Of a DNA stretch of 39,589 nt, positions 17,281-25,884 are shown one piece after another. The DNA is taken from contig WTKN01000440.1 of assembly GCA_011524395.1 (NCBI GenBank), positions 1 to 39,589 on the forward strand, written 5' to 3'. Made by a program: the position numbers and the translations under genes. The DNA comes from Moorena sp. SS36440bin_2. GTDB lineage: Bacteria; Cyanobacteriota; Cyanobacteriia; Cyanobacteriales; Coleofasciculaceae. The stretch's first letter is position 1, and each line of letters opens with the position of its first letter. The notes below the pieces were generated by a model that made no database searches, was not told the origin of the DNA, and saw only the letters and a program-made list of their open reading frames with translations.

Positions 17281-17592
17281 CTAGAGCCATAAACTGGCAG
17301 TGGGAAAAACCAGTGAGCCTGATTGAAGGTATTACGGAATTCCCAAGGCTGAAAGCCCCGTGTTTTTAAACCGGGTCAGAAGTTACCGCAAAAATAAGGC
17401 AGCCTTTATGGTTGGTCGGCTATGGGTAAAAGGGTTAAAACTTTATGATTAAGGCTGCCTTATTTTAAGGTTTTGTCTCCGGGATGAAAGCCAGTAAGCG
17501 ACTTTAGTCGCCGTGAAAAAGATTTAATTTTGAGTTTACAGTTTTCGCTGAGCATGTTATCGTAATACTCTAACAGAAGAGGTCGAGTTCTG
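17281..17592. other. Mobile-element debris between exporter and tnpB
   Basis: It contains a hairpin-like sequence around 17350-17375 (GAAAGCCCCGTG...ACCGGGTC) that resembles the right-end hairpin of the tnpB element, then MITE copy B (17379-17468), then the likely left-end hairpin GCGACT-TT-AGTCGC (17498-17511). No gene is present. Confidence 0.5.
17379..17468 (+). repeat. MITE-like palindromic element, copy B
   Basis: The left flank AGAAGTTACCGCAA is shared with copy C, and AAGTTACCG also with copy A. The arms AAAATAAGGCAGCC and GGCTGCCTTATTTT pair perfectly over 14 bases, and the loop contains GGTTGGTCGGCTATGGG. It is co-linear with copy C (31800-31891), while copy A has the loop reversed. 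It is non-coding and lies just left of the tnpB element. Confidence 0.75.
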
Positions 17593-18825
17593 ATGATCAT
17601 AATAGAGTTCAAGGCATACGGAAAACCCCTCCAGTATCAAGCTATAGACGAGGCAATTAGGACGGTTAAATTTATCCGCAATAGTTGCATTCGTTTATGG
17701 ATGGACAATAAGGGAACGGGTAAATATGACCTTAGCAAGTACTGCAAAATCCTTGCCAAAGAGTTTCCTTTTGCTAATGAATTGAACTCAACTGCTCGAC
17801 AGGCCGCCGCTGAAAGAGCATGGTCATCAATCTCTCGCTTCTTTGAAAACTGCAAGAAAAAGGTACCTGGCAAGAAAGGTTTTCCTGGCTTTCAAAAGCA
17901 CTGTAGATCAGTTGAGTACAAACAGTCAGGTTGGAAATTATCCCCTGATAAAAAATCAATCACTTTCAGTGATAAAAAGGAAATCGGAAAGCTGAAACTC
18001 AAAGGTACGTGGGATTTGTGGCGCTTTGATAAAAAGCAAATCAAGCGGGTTCGGATTGTGAAGAGGGCTGATGGGTACTACGTCCAATTTTGTGTCTCGG
18101 TTGATATCAAGGAAGAATTGGAGCCGTCCAGAACAACTATCGGGTTAGATGTTGGGTTGAAATACTTTTATACTGATTCTGACGGGAACACCGAACCCAA
18201 TCCCCGATTCTATAGGAAGGGAGAAAACCGCCTAAAATTTTATCAACGCCGGGTTTCCCGGAAAAAGAAAGGCTCCTCCAACCGAAAAAAAGCCGTCAAT
18301 AGATTAGGTAGGCAGCATCTTAAAATAAGTAGACAGCGTGAAGAACATGCAAAGAGACTTGCACGTTGCGTAATCCGGTCTAACGATCTGGTCGCCTACG
18401 AAGATTTAAGAGTCAAAAATTTGGTTAAAAACCACTGTCTATCTAAATCTATTAACGATGCAGGTTGGTATCAACTTAGGAAATGGTTGGAACATTTTGG
18501 CAAGAAATTTGGAAGAGTAACAGTCGCAGTGAATCCTGCCTATACAAGTCAACATTGTTCTGAGTGCGGCGAAGTGGTCAAGAAATCATTATCAACTAGG
18601 ACTCACGTCTGCAAATGTGGTTGCAGACTAGATCGTGACCACAACGCTGCAATCAATATCCTCAAGAGAGCCTTGGGTACGGTGGGGCACACCGGAACCT
18701 GGATCATCGATCCGAACGCTTCAGGAGACCTAGCCTCTACTGTTCTTGATTCCGGTCAGGAGCAGCAAGCTGGGTCGTTGAGTGAAGAATCCCCGCGTCT
18801 AATGACCGGGGAGTGTCAACGTTGA
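17490..18825 (+). mobile_element. IS200/IS605-type element with tnpB only
   Basis: A left-end hairpin GCGACT-TT-AGTCGC (17498-17511) precedes tnpB. A right-end hairpin TCCCCG/CGGGGA (18790-18812) overlaps the last codons of tnpB, the normal place for the end of an IS605-type element and its omega RNA. No Y1 transposase (TnpA) is present, so movement would depend on a TnpA elsewhere. The exact ends and target site are not determined. Confidence 0.6.
17593..18825 (+). CDS. tnpB: RNA-guided endonuclease TnpB (IS605 OrfB family)
   Basis: A 410-aa TnpB, the family of omega-RNA-guided nucleases from which Cas12 arose. The RuvC-type catalytic residues appear intact: Asp186 in IGLDVGLK, Glu270 in VAYEDLRV and Asp349 in DRDHNAA. 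A zinc finger is present, with CSEC (322-325) and CKC (340-342, followed by Cys344); the second knuckle is compact. About 45 residues follow the last catalytic Asp, in the part where the gene overlaps the right-end hairpin, so the protein tail and the guide RNA scaffold share the same DNA. The start is ATG-ATC, with AGAGG about 13 bases upstream. The frame has no break, so the nuclease may be active. The element sits 54 bp upstream of the peptidoglycan-binding/HEAT gene. Confidence 0.9.
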   Translation: MIIIEFKAYGKPLQYQAIDEAIRTVKFIRNSCIRLWMDNKGTGKYDLSKYCKILAKEFPFANELNSTARQAAAERAWSSISRFFENCKKKVPGKKGFPGFQKHCRSVEYKQSGWKLSPDKKSITFSDKKEIGKLKLKGTWDLWRFDKKQIKRVRIVKRADGYYVQFCVSVDIKEELEPSRTTIGLDVGLKYFYTDSDGNTEPNPRFYRKGENRLKFYQRRVSRKKKGSSNRKKAVNRLGRQHLKISRQREEHAKRLARCVIRSNDLVAYEDLRVKNLVKNHCLSKSINDAGWYQLRKWLEHFGKKFGRVTVAVNPAYTSQHCSECGEVVKKSLSTRTHVCKCGCRLDRDHNAAINILKRALGTVGHTGTWIIDPNASGDLASTVLDSGQEQQAGSLSEESPRLMTGECQR

Positions 18826-18879
18826 ATATTAACGGCGATTGCCAGAATTGGCGTTCACATTCGAGTCCTGTTTAATTTT

Positions 18880-20181
18880 ATGACTCGCTATTGGTCTATA
18901 ATAATTTTTGCTACCTGTTTGAACTGTCTAGGTTGGGGGTCCGAAACCAGCCTAGCGGTGAAATTAGAAAAAGCGATGTTCCATAGGAACCGCTTGGCGA
19001 ACGCATTTTCACCCAACAACGTCCCTAAGCCGTTAGTAATCGCTCAATCTTCCACTTCTGCCACAGAAACTGACCAGCCAATTCTTCTCAAAGGGAGTCG
19101 GGGCAAAGAGGTGGCTCTTATGCAAGCCAAGCTAAAGCATCTTGGCTTCTACGATGGGCTTGAAGATGGTGTTTATGGTGAAGATACCGAGAAAGCAGTC
19201 GCTTTATTCCAAGAATCCGTTGGATTGAGAAAACTGGGTGTTGTTGATTCGGTTACTAGGAAAGAATTGGAGCAAGCCTACGCTGCTAAGACGACAACCA
19301 GCAGCACGAGTTCAGCTCCAAACTCAGGTCAATCAGTCCCAGACGAACCGACTACTACGGAACCTTCCACCGAGGAAAAGAGCCTGTCATCTTGGCTGAT
19401 TATCCCAGCTATCATCATGGCTGGTAGTGGTTTTTTCCTATTCAAGTGGTTGACTAAACCAAAACGACCCGTAGACTCACAATTAGCTTCCTCCACAGAA
19501 AATCACGTCTTACAAGATCCTAGACTCAATAACCTCAAAGTCCAAGTGGCAACTGACTCCCACAACCACCATCCTCAAAGGGATTATAGGGATTATAACG
19601 ATAGCGTTAGTTCTAATGTCCCCAATCCTAGCAATCCCCAACCTCAGTCCTTAGCTGATTCGTTAAATGTCAAAAAGACCACTCGTCTGACTAAATTTAG
19701 TATCGTTGAGGAATTAATCAGAGAATTAGAAGACCCAGACCCACAAAAGCGACAACAAGCTATCTGGGAATTAGCCCAAAAGGGAGATTCGAGGGCAGTA
19801 AAGCCCCTAGTCAACTTAATGCTAGATTCTGATTCTAAGCAGCGTGGCTTGATTTTGGAAGCCTTATCCCAAATTAGCACCAAAACCCTCAAACCGATTA
19901 ACAAAGCCCTAGCCATTTCTTTGCAGGATGACAACCCCCAAGTGCGGAAAAATGCGATTCGGGATGCAACGAGAATTTATGAATTACTAAATCAAGTCTT
20001 ACATATGTTGCGTCACGCGACAGATGACCCGGATTCCGAAGTGCGAGAAACGGCAAAATGGGCAATCGATCAGTTTAATAAAATGCGCCCTCCCGCTAAT
20101 TTGGATAGTTTGCCACCAGCACAAAATTCCCTGAATTCATCAAAAAATCAGTCAAACCATTACCAAGATAATAGGGACTAG
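18880..20181 (+). CDS. Peptidoglycan-binding and HEAT-repeat membrane protein
   Basis: A 433-aa protein. A hydrophobic N-terminus (about 5-19) looks like a signal peptide. A peptidoglycan-binding domain of the PG_binding_1 type spans about 68-135 (LKGSRGKEVALMQ, FYDGLEDGVYGEDTEKAV). A Ser/Thr-rich linker follows, then one transmembrane helix (171-190, LIIPAIIMAGSGFFLF), a low-complexity stretch, and HEAT-like helical repeats (about 272-405, with DPDPQKRQQAIWELAQ and DDPDSEVRETAKWAI). The topology suggests wall-binding outside and HEAT repeats inside, joining cell wall to a cytoplasmic partner. Residues 32-44 (AMFHRNRLANAFS) derive from a dispersed repeat. The tnpB element ends 54 bp upstream, so the gene's promoter may be changed. 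Function unknown. Confidence 0.75.
   Translation: MTRYWSIIIFATCLNCLGWGSETSLAVKLEKAMFHRNRLANAFSPNNVPKPLVIAQSSTSATETDQPILLKGSRGKEVALMQAKLKHLGFYDGLEDGVYGEDTEKAVALFQESVGLRKLGVVDSVTRKELEQAYAAKTTTSSTSSAPNSGQSVPDEPTTTEPSTEEKSLSSWLIIPAIIMAGSGFFLFKWLTKPKRPVDSQLASSTENHVLQDPRLNNLKVQVATDSHNHHPQRDYRDYNDSVSSNVPNPSNPQPQSLADSLNVKKTTRLTKFSIVEELIRELEDPDPQKRQQAIWELAQKGDSRAVKPLVNLMLDSDSKQRGLILEALSQISTKTLKPINKALAISLQDDNPQVRKNAIRDATRIYELLNQVLHMLRHATDDPDSEVRETAKWAIDQFNKMRPPANLDSLPPAQNSLNSSKNQSNHYQDNRD
18972..19005 (+). repeat. Dispersed palindromic repeat inside a coding region
   Basis: GCGATGTTCCATAGGAAC followed by CGCTTGGCGAACGCAT contains the palindrome GTTCC-ATA-GGAAC, and its second half resembles the repeat in the second transposase gene (27584-27617, minus strand CGCTTCGCGAACGCAT). 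It is read in frame as AMFHRNRLANAF, where the other copy gives RRFANAF. Confidence 0.5.
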
Positions 20182-20384
20182 TTAGGGAAATTCAGAACAG
20201 GTAATAAAATTTTCATAACCTTTACTTAGTGTAAACCGTTAAGATGAAATAACAGGCAATAACAGTTTGCTTAGCTTTACTTACCTTACAGGTTTAACTA
20301 AAAGTTTTGAAGTAAATTTTTGATTAATTATAAGTTTATAGTTATCGTTTTGATTATTAAATTACCAGGGTTAATTTTAAATTA

Positions 20385-21476
20385 ATGAGCCAATTAAATT
20401 CCCTGAAATTGCTATTAATGTCCACCCCAGTTGGTCCGTTGGGTTCAGGGTTAGGTGGTGGGGTTGAGTTGACTTTACGTAACATTGCTACGGAATTGAT
20501 TAATCGGGGTCACAAAATCACAATTGTGGCAACTAAAGGATCTACAGCTTGGGGAATGCCTCTGGTAGAAATTGATGGTGTTCTGCAAACTAGTATTCAA
20601 ACTCAAACAAGAGACACTCCTACTATCATCCCCCCATCCTCCGTATTGGCTAATATGTGGGACTATGGGCGGCAAGTTCAAACCCACTATGACTTGATTG
20701 TGAACTTTGCCTATGACTGGTTACCGTTTTACCTAACCCCGTTTTTCACTCGTCCCATTGCTCACCTAGTGAGTATGGGTTCATTAACTGAAGCGATGGA
20801 TCAGATCATCGAACAAGTTGCCATTAATTTCCCTGGCACAATAGGGGTTCATTCAATGGCTCAAGGGGCAACATTTTCCTTCAAGAATCGCTGTCGTTGT
20901 TTGGGAAATGGGATTGATTTGTCTATGTATTCCTTTTGTGACTCCCCCTCACCCTGGGTCGGCTGGGTGGGTCGAATTTCTCCAGAAAAAGGCTTAGAAG
21001 ACGCAGTGGCAGCATCGGATATAACGGCTACGCCACTAAAAATTATGGGTCTGATACAAAATCAACCCTATTGGCAGCAGATTCTCAACGATTACCCTAA
21101 TGCTCCTATAGAATACCTGGGTTTTCTGCCAACTGATCAACTCCAAAAACACTTGCGTCAGTGTCGAGCCTTACTGATGACGCCTCATTGGGTGGAAGCA
21201 TTTAGTACTGTTGCAATGGAAGCCCTTGCTTGTGGAGTACCAGTCATTTCCTATGACCGTGGTGGATCAGCAGAAATTATCGAAGATGGTAAAAATGGCT
21301 TTTTGGTAGAACCCGATTCTGTAGAAGGCTTGGTAGAAGCCTTGGGAAACTTGGATAAAATTGACCGCCGTGAATGCCGTCGCCTCCTCGAAGCTAAATA
21401 CTCTAATCAGGCCATGGGCGATCGCGTAGAGCAGTGGCTCTGGGATATTGTGAACGACAGTGGTGATAGTTGCTAG
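20385..21476 (+). CDS. Glycosyltransferase family 4
   Basis: A 363-aa GT-B-fold glycosyltransferase. The N-terminal domain has the glycine-rich acceptor loop GSGLGGGVELTLRNIATEL and RGHKITIVATKGS, typical of GT4. The C-terminal domain has WVGRISPEKGLEDA and the retaining-enzyme motif EAFSTVAME (E-x7-E), followed by ACGVPVISYDRGGSAEII, which binds the nucleotide sugar. The donor and acceptor cannot be deduced; glycolipid or exopolysaccharide roles are possible. It has no membrane segment. It follows the HEAT gene after 203 bp and precedes the 66-aa gene by 133 bp. The ATG start at 20385 lies in AT-rich DNA without a strong ribosome site. Confidence 0.9.
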   Translation: MSQLNSLKLLLMSTPVGPLGSGLGGGVELTLRNIATELINRGHKITIVATKGSTAWGMPLVEIDGVLQTSIQTQTRDTPTIIPPSSVLANMWDYGRQVQTHYDLIVNFAYDWLPFYLTPFFTRPIAHLVSMGSLTEAMDQIIEQVAINFPGTIGVHSMAQGATFSFKNRCRCLGNGIDLSMYSFCDSPSPWVGWVGRISPEKGLEDAVAASDITATPLKIMGLIQNQPYWQQILNDYPNAPIEYLGFLPTDQLQKHLRQCRALLMTPHWVEAFSTVAMEALACGVPVISYDRGGSAEIIEDGKNGFLVEPDSVEGLVEALGNLDKIDRRECRRLLEAKYSNQAMGDRVEQWLWDIVNDSGDSC

Positions 21477-21609
21477 TTCATTAAAATTTGTAAACAAAAG
21501 TAATTTTGTAGTTTTTGATACAGAATAAATGCTACAGTTATAAATGTAAGGGTTAGTAAACCGAAGTTAATCCTATCAAAATCTTCTATAAGCAATCGGA
21601 GAAAGGAAA

Positions 21610-21810
21610 ATGTCTACTCAAGAAAAAGCTAGGGCTCTGATGATGAATCACCATCACATGATCAAAAATCGTCAGCAATCTATGCTCGGTCGCGTGGCTT
21701 CCGAAGTAGGACTAGATAGCTTAGATTCTGACTACTGGGGTACTATCCAAGGTAAACCCCATCCTAGTTTCCGCTCTACTTATGATCGTAGCAATGCTTC
21801 ACTTAGCTAG
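21610..21810 (+). CDS. Small His/Ser-rich protein of unknown function
   Basis: A 66-aa protein I do not recognise. It has no signal peptide, membrane segment or Cys. Residues 11-17 read MMNHHHM, a Met/His cluster that could bind metal; the rest is hydrophilic, ending in a Ser-rich tail. A good ribosome site (GGAGAAAGGAAA just before ATG) and a perfect hairpin right after the stop support it as a real, separately transcribed gene. The gene lies between the glycosyltransferase and asnS (opposite strand). The length and strong RBS suggest a stress or regulatory peptide, but nothing in the sequence proves a role. Confidence 0.65.
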   Translation: MSTQEKARALMMNHHHMIKNRQQSMLGRVASEVGLDSLDSDYWGTIQGKPHPSFRSTYDRSNASLS

Positions 21811-21830
21811 TACTCTGTCAATATAGTTTT

Positions 21831-21858
21831 CGGTAGTGCTAAATCTTTAGCACTACCG
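21831..21858 (+). terminator. Terminator-like hairpin after the 66-aa gene
   Basis: CGGTAGTGCTAAA and TTTAGCACTACCG pair perfectly over 13 bases around a two-base loop, 20 bp after the stop. The tail ATATTTCC is only moderately T-rich. The convergent asnS gene ends 49 bp further on, so the hairpin may serve both directions. Confidence 0.65.
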
Positions 21859-21906
21859 ATATTTCCATGCCTTGGCTGTGGGCACAACCAACCATAGTTT
21901 TATTTT

Positions 21907-23295
21907 TTAGAACTCTGCACTTAAAGGAGTTCTGGGAAACGGAATTACATCCCGAATATTTGCCATACCAGTCATAAATTGCACCAATCGCTCAAATCCC
22001 AAACCAAATCCAGCATGGGGCACTGTACCATAACGTCGCAAATCCAAATACCACCATAAATCTTCTGGATTCATCCCCTGATTCTGAATTCGCTTCTCTA
22101 ATATATCCAGCCGTTCTTCCCGCTGAGCACCACCGATAATCTCCCCAATCCTAGGCGCAAGCACATCCATTGCTGCTACAGTCTTTTGGTCGTCGTTTAA
22201 GCGCATATAAAAGGCTTTAATCTCTACTGGATAATCCGTGACAATGACGGGCTTTTTAAACAACTCTTCGGCTAGATACCGTTCGTGTTCTGACTGCAAA
22301 TCTACACCCCAACTTACCTCATACTCAAACTTACGATCCGTTTTCTCCAGTAATGCGATCGCATCTGTATAAGTAATCCGCTCAAACTGATTATTGATAA
22401 TATTATCAGCAGTAGCGAGAACATTGTTCTCTATCCGCTTGTTGAAAAATTCCAGATCTTCTGGACAGTTTTCCAATACTGACTTAAATACATGCTTGAG
22501 AAAGGCTTCTGCTAAATCCATATCCCCCTTCAAATCGCAGAATGCCATCTCAGGCTCCACCATCCAAAATTCTGCTAGATGTCGAGAGGTATTAGAATTC
22601 TCGGCTCGGAATGTAGGACCAAAGGTGTACACATCCCGAAACGCCATTGACATAATTTCTGCTTGTAATTGACCACTGACGGTCAGGTATGTCGGTCGTC
22701 CAAAAAAGTCCTGAGTGTAATCGACTGCTTCATTATCGGTTTTGGGAATGTTGTTTAAGTCTAGGTTAGTGACACTGAACAACTCCCCCGCTCCTTCACA
22801 GTCACTAGCGGTGATAATTGGGGTATGAACCCACAAGAAGCCTCGTTCTTGAAAAAACTGATGAATGGCACTGGAACAGGCATTCCGCACTCGGAACACT
22901 GCACCTAGGGTATTGGTACGCGATCGCAAATGGCTAATGGTGCGCAAAAACTCAAAGGAGTGGCGTTTCTTCTGTAGGGGATAATTCGCATCTGCTTCCC
23001 CATACACTTTCACCGAGGATGCTTTGAGTTCAATTCGCTGTCCCTTGCCAAGAGACTCTACTAGTATACCAGTGACTTCTACTGATGAGCCAGTATTAAG
23101 CTGCTTCACGATAGTCTCATAATCTGACAAGTCTGGATTGAGCACTACCTGTAAATTTGCCATGGAGGAGCCATCGTTGACTTCCATGAAAGCAAAGTCC
23201 TTTAATGCCCGTTTTGTCCGTACCCAGCCTTGAATGGTCAAAGACTGATCTGGTTGACCATTGCGCAAAACTTCAGCAATCCGTTGAATTTCCAT
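21907..23295 (-). CDS. asnS: Asparaginyl-tRNA synthetase
   Basis: A 462-aa class II aminoacyl-tRNA synthetase. An N-terminal OB-fold anticodon-binding domain (about 10-110, with [20 protein letters not shown]) is followed by the class II core with motif 2 [26 protein letters not shown] and motif 3 GLGFERLV near the end ([12 protein letters not shown]). The [11 protein letters not shown] block marks AsnRS rather than AspRS. I choose the ATG at 23295 because GGGGAAAG lies a few bases upstream and the known family starts MEIQRI-like; an in-frame TTG at 23307 would add four residues. It is a normal length for the family. The minus strand and convergent layout with the 66-aa gene suggest a separate transcript. 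Confidence 0.95.
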   Translation of the reverse strand: MEIQRIAEVLRNGQPDQSLTIQGWVRTKRALKDFAFMEVNDGSSMANLQVVLNPDLSDYETIVKQLNTGSSVEVTGILVESLGKGQRIELKASSVKVYGEADANYPLQKKRHSFEFLRTISHLRSRTNTLGAVFRVRNACSSAIHQFFQERGFLWVHTPIITASDCEGAGELFSVTNLDLNNIPKTDNEAVDYTQDFFGRPTYLTVSGQLQAEIMSMAFRDVYTFGPTFRAENSNTSRHLAEFWMVEPEMAFCDLKGDMDLAEAFLKHVFKSVLENCPEDLEFFNKRIENNVLATADNIINNQFERITYTDAIALLEKTDRKFEYEVSWGVDLQSEHERYLAEELFKKPVIVTDYPVEIKAFYMRLNDDQKTVAAMDVLAPRIGEIIGGAQREERLDILEKRIQNQGMNPEDLWWYLDLRRYGTVPHAGFGLGFERLVQFMTGMANIRDVIPFPRTPLSAEF

Positions 23296-23666
23296 AGCTT
23301 TCCCCAAAATTCTGAGAGAATCGTAAACTTTTCTAAATTACCTGGTGGTCTTTAGCTCTAAATATCTAAGCAAATATACTTATCAAGGGCTTAATGTAAA
23401 GTTTGATGAACAAAAGTTTCTAAATTGTTGCAATAATTGAAGGAATCACTCATAATTACTATACAAATGCAACGTTTGGTTAAGTTTCATCAAACGACTA
23501 GTCACCCAAGATCAGCAGTGAGGCTATTGACTTAAGCCAGGACAGAGTCGGGTTTGTAGTAAATGGTTAGTTGGTAAAGGTGATCAGTAAGTATTCAGCA
23601 CAATTACCGCTTACCGATTACCGCTTACCGATATATGTCCTGGGCCGAGCTTGTAGCCCCAGTTGC

Positions 23667-23866
23667 GATCGCATAAGCGCGGAAGCTTTGCGTGACTCGC
23701 TAGCCAACGTCCTTCGGGCTAATCGCATAAGCGCGGAAGCTTTGCGTGACTCGCTAGCCAACGTCCTTCGGGCTAATCGCATAAGCGCGGAAGCTTTGCG
23801 TGACTCGCTAGCCAACGCCCTTCGGGCTAATCGCATAAGCGCGGAAGCTTTGCGTGACTCGCACTC
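23667..23866. repeat. Tandem 54-bp repeat array (3.7 copies)
   Basis: Units of 54 bp begin with ATCGCATAAGCGCGGAAGC and continue through TTTGCGTGACTCGCTAGCC and AACGTCCTTCGGGCTA. They occur at spacing 54 (GGAAGCTTTGCG at 23681, 23735, 23789 and 23843), the last one cut off after GACTCGC. The third unit has GCCC for GTCC. As 54 is a multiple of 3, long frames run through on both strands (plus 23571-23885, minus 23618-23836); I regard them as artefacts. A single diverged copy lies at 36765-36820. There are no unique spacers, so it is not CRISPR. Confidence 0.85.
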
Positions 23867-23910
23867 TGGTAATAGCTTCCATTAAAACTAATTTAGAGAG
23901 GTATTTGTAA

Positions 23911-24408
23911 ATGGTAAATTTCTTTAAGGGCAAAAAAAAATCCAAGGGATTCTACCTGGAGCTAGACGAAAGCGAAACTAGCACCCCCCAGCAACCGGCG
24001 GTAGAACAGAAGCCAGAACCGGCTAAAGCTGAGGCAACAGTGGAAACTGCGACCCCAGTAGCAACAGCTGAGGCAGCAGCAGAAACTCCGACCCCAGTAG
24101 CAACAACTGAAGCTCCTAAGCCCAAATCTGCTCGTCAAGCCAAGAAAGAAGAACTAGCAAAGGCTAAGGCTGAAGCAAAGGCTAACAAGCAAGCTGAAGC
24201 AGAAGCTAAAAAAAAGGCAGCTGCTCCTGAGCCAACACCAGTAGCGGCAATCACTTCAGCAGCAGCAGTTGTGAATAACAAGGCAAAAGGACAACCGGAA
24301 GCGACCTTTGCCACCAAATATGTACCAATGATCATGCCTCGTCGTCGTCCTGGTCCTAGCATGAATAAGTTCCTGGATATGGCTGCTCAGATGCAGACCC
24401 CTCGTTAA
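23911..24408 (+). CDS. Ala/Lys/Pro-rich small protein of unknown function
   Basis: A 165-aa hydrophilic protein. A conserved-looking N-terminus (MVNFFKGKKKSKGFYLEL) is followed by a low-complexity middle of Glu, Ala, Pro and Lys (about 25-120), including a near-duplication of TATPVATAEA and TPTPVATTEA and a Lys/Ala coiled segment (77-107). The end is ordered and basic, FATKYVPMIMPRRRPGPSMN then KFLDMAAQMQ. The ordered termini suggest binding to a partner or nucleic acid, with a flexible linker between. It has no signal or membrane segment. AGAGAGG upstream is a moderate Shine-Dalgarno. The gene begins 45 bp after the 54-bp repeat array and ends 17 bp before the convergent TPR gene. I do not recognise a function. 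Confidence 0.7.
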   Translation: MVNFFKGKKKSKGFYLELDESETSTPQQPAVEQKPEPAKAEATVETATPVATAEAAAETPTPVATTEAPKPKSARQAKKEELAKAKAEAKANKQAEAEAKKKAAAPEPTPVAAITSAAAVVNNKAKGQPEATFATKYVPMIMPRRRPGPSMNKFLDMAAQMQTPR

Positions 24409-24425
24409 TAGATTAGTTATTAGGA

Positions 24426-25535
24426 TTAGAGCTCAAGAAAGACTAATCCACTATATAACTGAAATGCTGGATCCCAAGGAGTCTCGACCAGGCGAAATAA
24501 GTCGATATGAGACTCCAATTTTTCTAGCAGATCTTGGTAGTCTAGAGCAGTTTGGGCAAAGGTGGTAAAGTCAGACCATACTGGTTTCTCAAGTAGCCGA
24601 ACATTTAAATAATTAGCTAAGTTGTTCCAGTTGACTCTTGTAGTGCTTTGGTGTATATGAGAGTCTTGGGATTGCTTGTTCTGACGAGAAACTGAGTTGG
24701 GGGTTAGAGCAATTCCTTGCTGAAATTGATAATTGCGATCGCATAGTCTGAGAATACTGTGGCGCTGTGGTAAATGCAAGTCACAAACCATGGCATAGTC
24801 TAAGGTTTGGGTTTTACGAGTTAAATTCCGTCGCGCATCTAAGTCTACTACCTTCTCAAACAAAGGCAACCGTCCGTCTACTCGTTGGGTCACTTCCGAC
24901 CAGTTAAAGGTAAAAGACCCTAACTGTCCCTGAGAGTTGTTACAAACTACAGTAGTTTCCTGGTCACTACTGTCAGAAAAATACTTAACTTGATAGATAT
25001 TAATTGTTTTGATATCTGTTAGAGATGCCCACAAACATTTTATTGATGCTTCTCGCAGTAAGGAGCCATAATACTTCAGTTCTCCCACAGGTCCAGTGCG
25101 ATATAAACGCCAGCCTCTAGTAGGTAGCTGTAGCCTTGCGGTGTAAGGGTCTATTGCCAGGATACGAGCTAAGTTTTGAGCTGCTTTTGGTTTGTCTTGT
25201 TGGCTGATCGGCTTTAGGACTAATACTCCCAATTGATTACTTTCAGGGTCAGCAGTTGCTTGGGCTAAGGCTTCTCGGCGCTGTTCTTTTGCTGTAGCTT
25301 CTATGCGTGCTAGTCCCTGACGAGCTTGCGCCATAATTTTAGGAACAGGTGTTCCTTTCAGTAACTGTCGATAGATTCTTTCGGCTGCTTGTAGCTTACC
25401 TCTGACTTCCTGGAGCCGTCCTAGATAAAGCTGTGTCCAGGGATTATTGGGCTCTTGCTTCAGAAGTTTTTTAATTAATCGCGCAGCAGTTTGATAATCA
25501 TGGTGCTCAAAGGCATCAGCAATTTGCTTAAGCAT
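24426..25535 (-). CDS. TPR-containing protein of unknown function
   Basis: A 369-aa soluble protein. Residues 1-75 form two TPR-like helix pairs (MLKQIADAFEHHDYQTAARL, LLKQEPNNPWTQLYLGRLQE and GKLQAAERIYRQLLK). A variable linker and a larger C-terminal domain (about 125-369) follow, with no motif I know; it includes WRLYRTGPVGELKYYGSL, TVVCNNSQGQLGSFTFNWSE and an ending LFRLVETPWDPAFQLYSGL. No catalytic pattern is visible. It shares the 496-bp divergent region, containing AGCGCT palindromes, with the 68-aa gene, and that array may control it. Its end lies 17 bp from the preceding convergent gene. A protein-protein adaptor is a guess. Confidence 0.7.
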   Translation of the reverse strand: MLKQIADAFEHHDYQTAARLIKKLLKQEPNNPWTQLYLGRLQEVRGKLQAAERIYRQLLKGTPVPKIMAQARQGLARIEATAKEQRREALAQATADPESNQLGVLVLKPISQQDKPKAAQNLARILAIDPYTARLQLPTRGWRLYRTGPVGELKYYGSLLREASIKCLWASLTDIKTINIYQVKYFSDSSDQETTVVCNNSQGQLGSFTFNWSEVTQRVDGRLPLFEKVVDLDARRNLTRKTQTLDYAMVCDLHLPQRHSILRLCDRNYQFQQGIALTPNSVSRQNKQSQDSHIHQSTTRVNWNNLANYLNVRLLEKPVWSDFTTFAQTALDYQDLLEKLESHIDLFRLVETPWDPAFQLYSGLVFLEL

Positions 25536-25607
25536 AGGGTTAGGTCTGATGTCACCAGTGTTAGAAATTAGGTAGCTCCTAAGGATATGCTACTGGAACC
25601 CTGTTAA

Positions 25608-25818
25608 TAGTATAGCGCTAGTTTTATGGCTTTAAGGCGCTAACCTTTTAAAGCGTTAAGGGATAGTTAGGATAATTAAGGTATCACTTTAAGTTAGCGC
25701 TATACTTTGTCCGAATTTATCTAGCGCTGATATTTTTAAAGGCTAAGGGGTATTTAGGATAATTAGGGGAGTGGGTTAAATTAGCGCTATACTTTGGCCG
25801 AATTTATCTAGCGCTAAT
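25608..25818. promoter_or_regulatory. AGCGCT palindrome array 1 (two tandem 87-bp units)
   Basis: AGCGCT occurs at 25614-25619, 25696-25701, 25723-25728, 25783-25788 and 25810-25815, with degenerate forms GGCGCTAA and AAGCGTTAA at 25636-25660. The last four form two paired units, TTAGCGCTATACTTTG...CCGAATTTATCTAGCGCT, at a period of 87 bp, and the sequence between them (AGGATAATTA in each unit) is also repeated. Paired 27 bp apart, the palindromes look like operator pairs. They lie between the divergent TPR and 68-aa genes. Confidence 0.6.
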
Positions 25819-25884
25819 CAAAACCTCCCTTATCTCTCTACTTCCTGCTCCCTGCTCCCTACTCCCTGCTCCCTCACAAGTTTG

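Noticed and set aside
18840-18875. tRNA-like T-arm words (TTCGAGTCC)
   Set aside because: There is no matching acceptor or anticodon stem around it; it is the short gap before the HEAT gene.
23667-23866. Possible CRISPR array
   Set aside because: Units follow each other with no unique spacers, and no cas gene is nearby.
23571-23885. Open frames on both strands through the 54-bp array
   Set aside because: They exist because the unit length is a multiple of three; no ribosome site or recognisable domain supports either.
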